The notes under the pieces are model-generated. The model was not told the DNA's origin. It saw only the letters and a list, made by a program, of their open reading frames with translations, and did no database searches. DNA of 64,000 nt from Micromonospora peucetia (lineage in GTDB: Bacteria; Actinomycetota; Actinomycetes; Mycobacteriales; Micromonosporaceae): positions 6,696,001-6,760,000 of the forward strand of contig NZ_FMIC01000002.1 of NCBI RefSeq assembly GCF_900091625.1. Direction: 5' to 3'. Positions 61,576 to 64,000 of the stretch are shown in pieces; position 1 is the first letter of the stretch; each line of letters begins with the position of its first letter. Made by a program: the position numbers and the translations under genes.

Positions 61576-62181
61576 TCAGCGCGGCAGCGGCGCGTCGGCC
61601 CGGCGCAGCGCCGACCAGCCGGTGTCGCGGGCCCGGGCGGCGGCGAGCAGCCCGGCCACGCAGGAGGCGTTGGTGATCTCGCCCGCGAGGACCATGCCGA
61701 CCGCCTCGTCCAGGTCGACCCGGACCACCTGGAGGTCGGCCTCCTCCTCGCGCCGCTCGTGCCGCCGCTCCGCCGGCACGTCCGCCAGGTCCCGGGCCAG
61801 GAACACCCGGACCAGCTCGTTGGTGAAGCCCGGCGAGCTGTGCAGGTCCACCAGGACGTCGAGCCGCCCGGCGGTCAGGTCGACCTCCTCACCCAGCTCC
61901 CGCACGGCGGCGGCGGCCAGGTCCTCGCCGGAGACGTCGGTCAGCCCGGCGGGCAGCTCCCACAGATGCCGCCCGACCGGATGCCGGTACTGGCGGATCA
62001 GCACCACCTGACCGGCCGCGTCGAGCGCCACCACGGCGACCGCGCCGACGTGCCGGACGAAGTCACGGACCCCCGTCCCGCCGCCCGGCATGGTCACCTC
62101 CTCGCTGACCACGTCGAAGACCGGGCCCCGGTAGCGCTCGGTGCGCGACCGCACCTCGTAGCGGTGCTCGACGGCGCTCAC
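61576..62181 (-). CDS. NUDIX hydrolase (ADP-ribose pyrophosphatase type)
   Basis: 201 residues. The family layout is YEVRSRTERYRGPVFDVVSEEVTMPGGG, VVALDAAGQVVLIRQYRHPVGRHLWELPAGL, then the NUDIX box GEDLAAAAVRELGEEVDL. The RE-x2-EE metal-binding core is intact, while the leading Gly is shifted and the last Gly is Asp, as in many ADP-ribose pyrophosphatases. It lies directly after pyrG on the same strand (67 nt), the common actinobacterial arrangement. It probably cleaves ADP-ribose or related sugar nucleotides. Confidence 0.92.
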   Translation of the reverse strand: MSAVEHRYEVRSRTERYRGPVFDVVSEEVTMPGGGTGVRDFVRHVGAVAVVALDAAGQVVLIRQYRHPVGRHLWELPAGLTDVSGEDLAAAAVRELGEEVDLTAGRLDVLVDLHSSPGFTNELVRVFLARDLADVPAERRHERREEEADLQVVRVDLDEAVGMVLAGEITNASCVAGLLAAARARDTGWSALRRADAPLPR

Positions 62182-62248
62182 GACGCCCCTCCACTCCGCG
62201 TGCCGGCGTCGCGAGGCGCCCCGCCGCGCTGCCCGATGGTTCGCCCGC

Positions 62249-64000
<1,752 letters not shown>

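Overview
High-GC actinobacterial DNA. The right-hand 12 kb carries the gene order der-cmk-rluB-scpB-scpA-parA-xerD-ald-(NUDIX)-pyrG, with alanine dehydrogenase and a TM2 protein between them. This, together with the actinobacterial-type conjugation genes, suggests a Micromonospora-like member of the Micromonosporaceae. The genus is an inference, not a measured placement.

Layout. 1-515: 5' part of an ATP-dependent DNA ligase gene, cut by the window edge. 689-4607: an ABC exporter (permease and ATPase) divergent from an OmpR-type two-component system. 4698-8304: a compact operon of MarR regulator, 53-residue peptide, MFS exporter and a histidine-decarboxylase-like protein that has lost its PLP lysine. 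8355-20235: a tightly overlapped conjugation/type IV secretion module on the minus strand (peptidoglycan hydrolase, lipoprotein, TraG/VirD4-like, VirB4-like, SCO6880-like, VirB6-like, VirB8-like and VirB2-like proteins and a MinD-like ATPase). It is followed by a divergent XRE regulator with a palindromic operator. 21074-23995: two tandem IS110-type elements. 24352-50700: a complete type I-E CRISPR-Cas system. Its operon, cas3-casA-casB-casC-casD-casE-cas1-cas2, is on the minus strand. Two leader-headed arrays flank it, with about 135 and about 55 repeats, and three insertion sequences (IS3, IS21 and IS5 types) have interrupted them. 50886-52203: a tyrosine integrase beside a tRNA-Pro(GGG) gene, the probable integration site of the whole accessory block. 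52355-64000: core chromosome.

The most striking observation is in the cas3-casA gap. Two degenerate CRISPR repeats (43149-43176 and 43199-43226) flank a 22-nt spacer-like sequence. After its first G, this guide matches a site just upstream of casA (43114-43128) that is preceded by AAG, the canonical I-E PAM. It matches over 15 nt, with mismatches only at positions 6 and 12, the positions that Cascade flips out and does not read. This is what a CreR-type RNA guiding Cascade to repress its own promoter would look like.

Other points of interest are the pseudo-decarboxylase/peptide/exporter operon, the two IS110 copies whose putative bridge RNAs differ mainly in the target loop, a decayed casB relic at the distal end of the larger array, a duplicated spacer block, and a spacer shared by both arrays.
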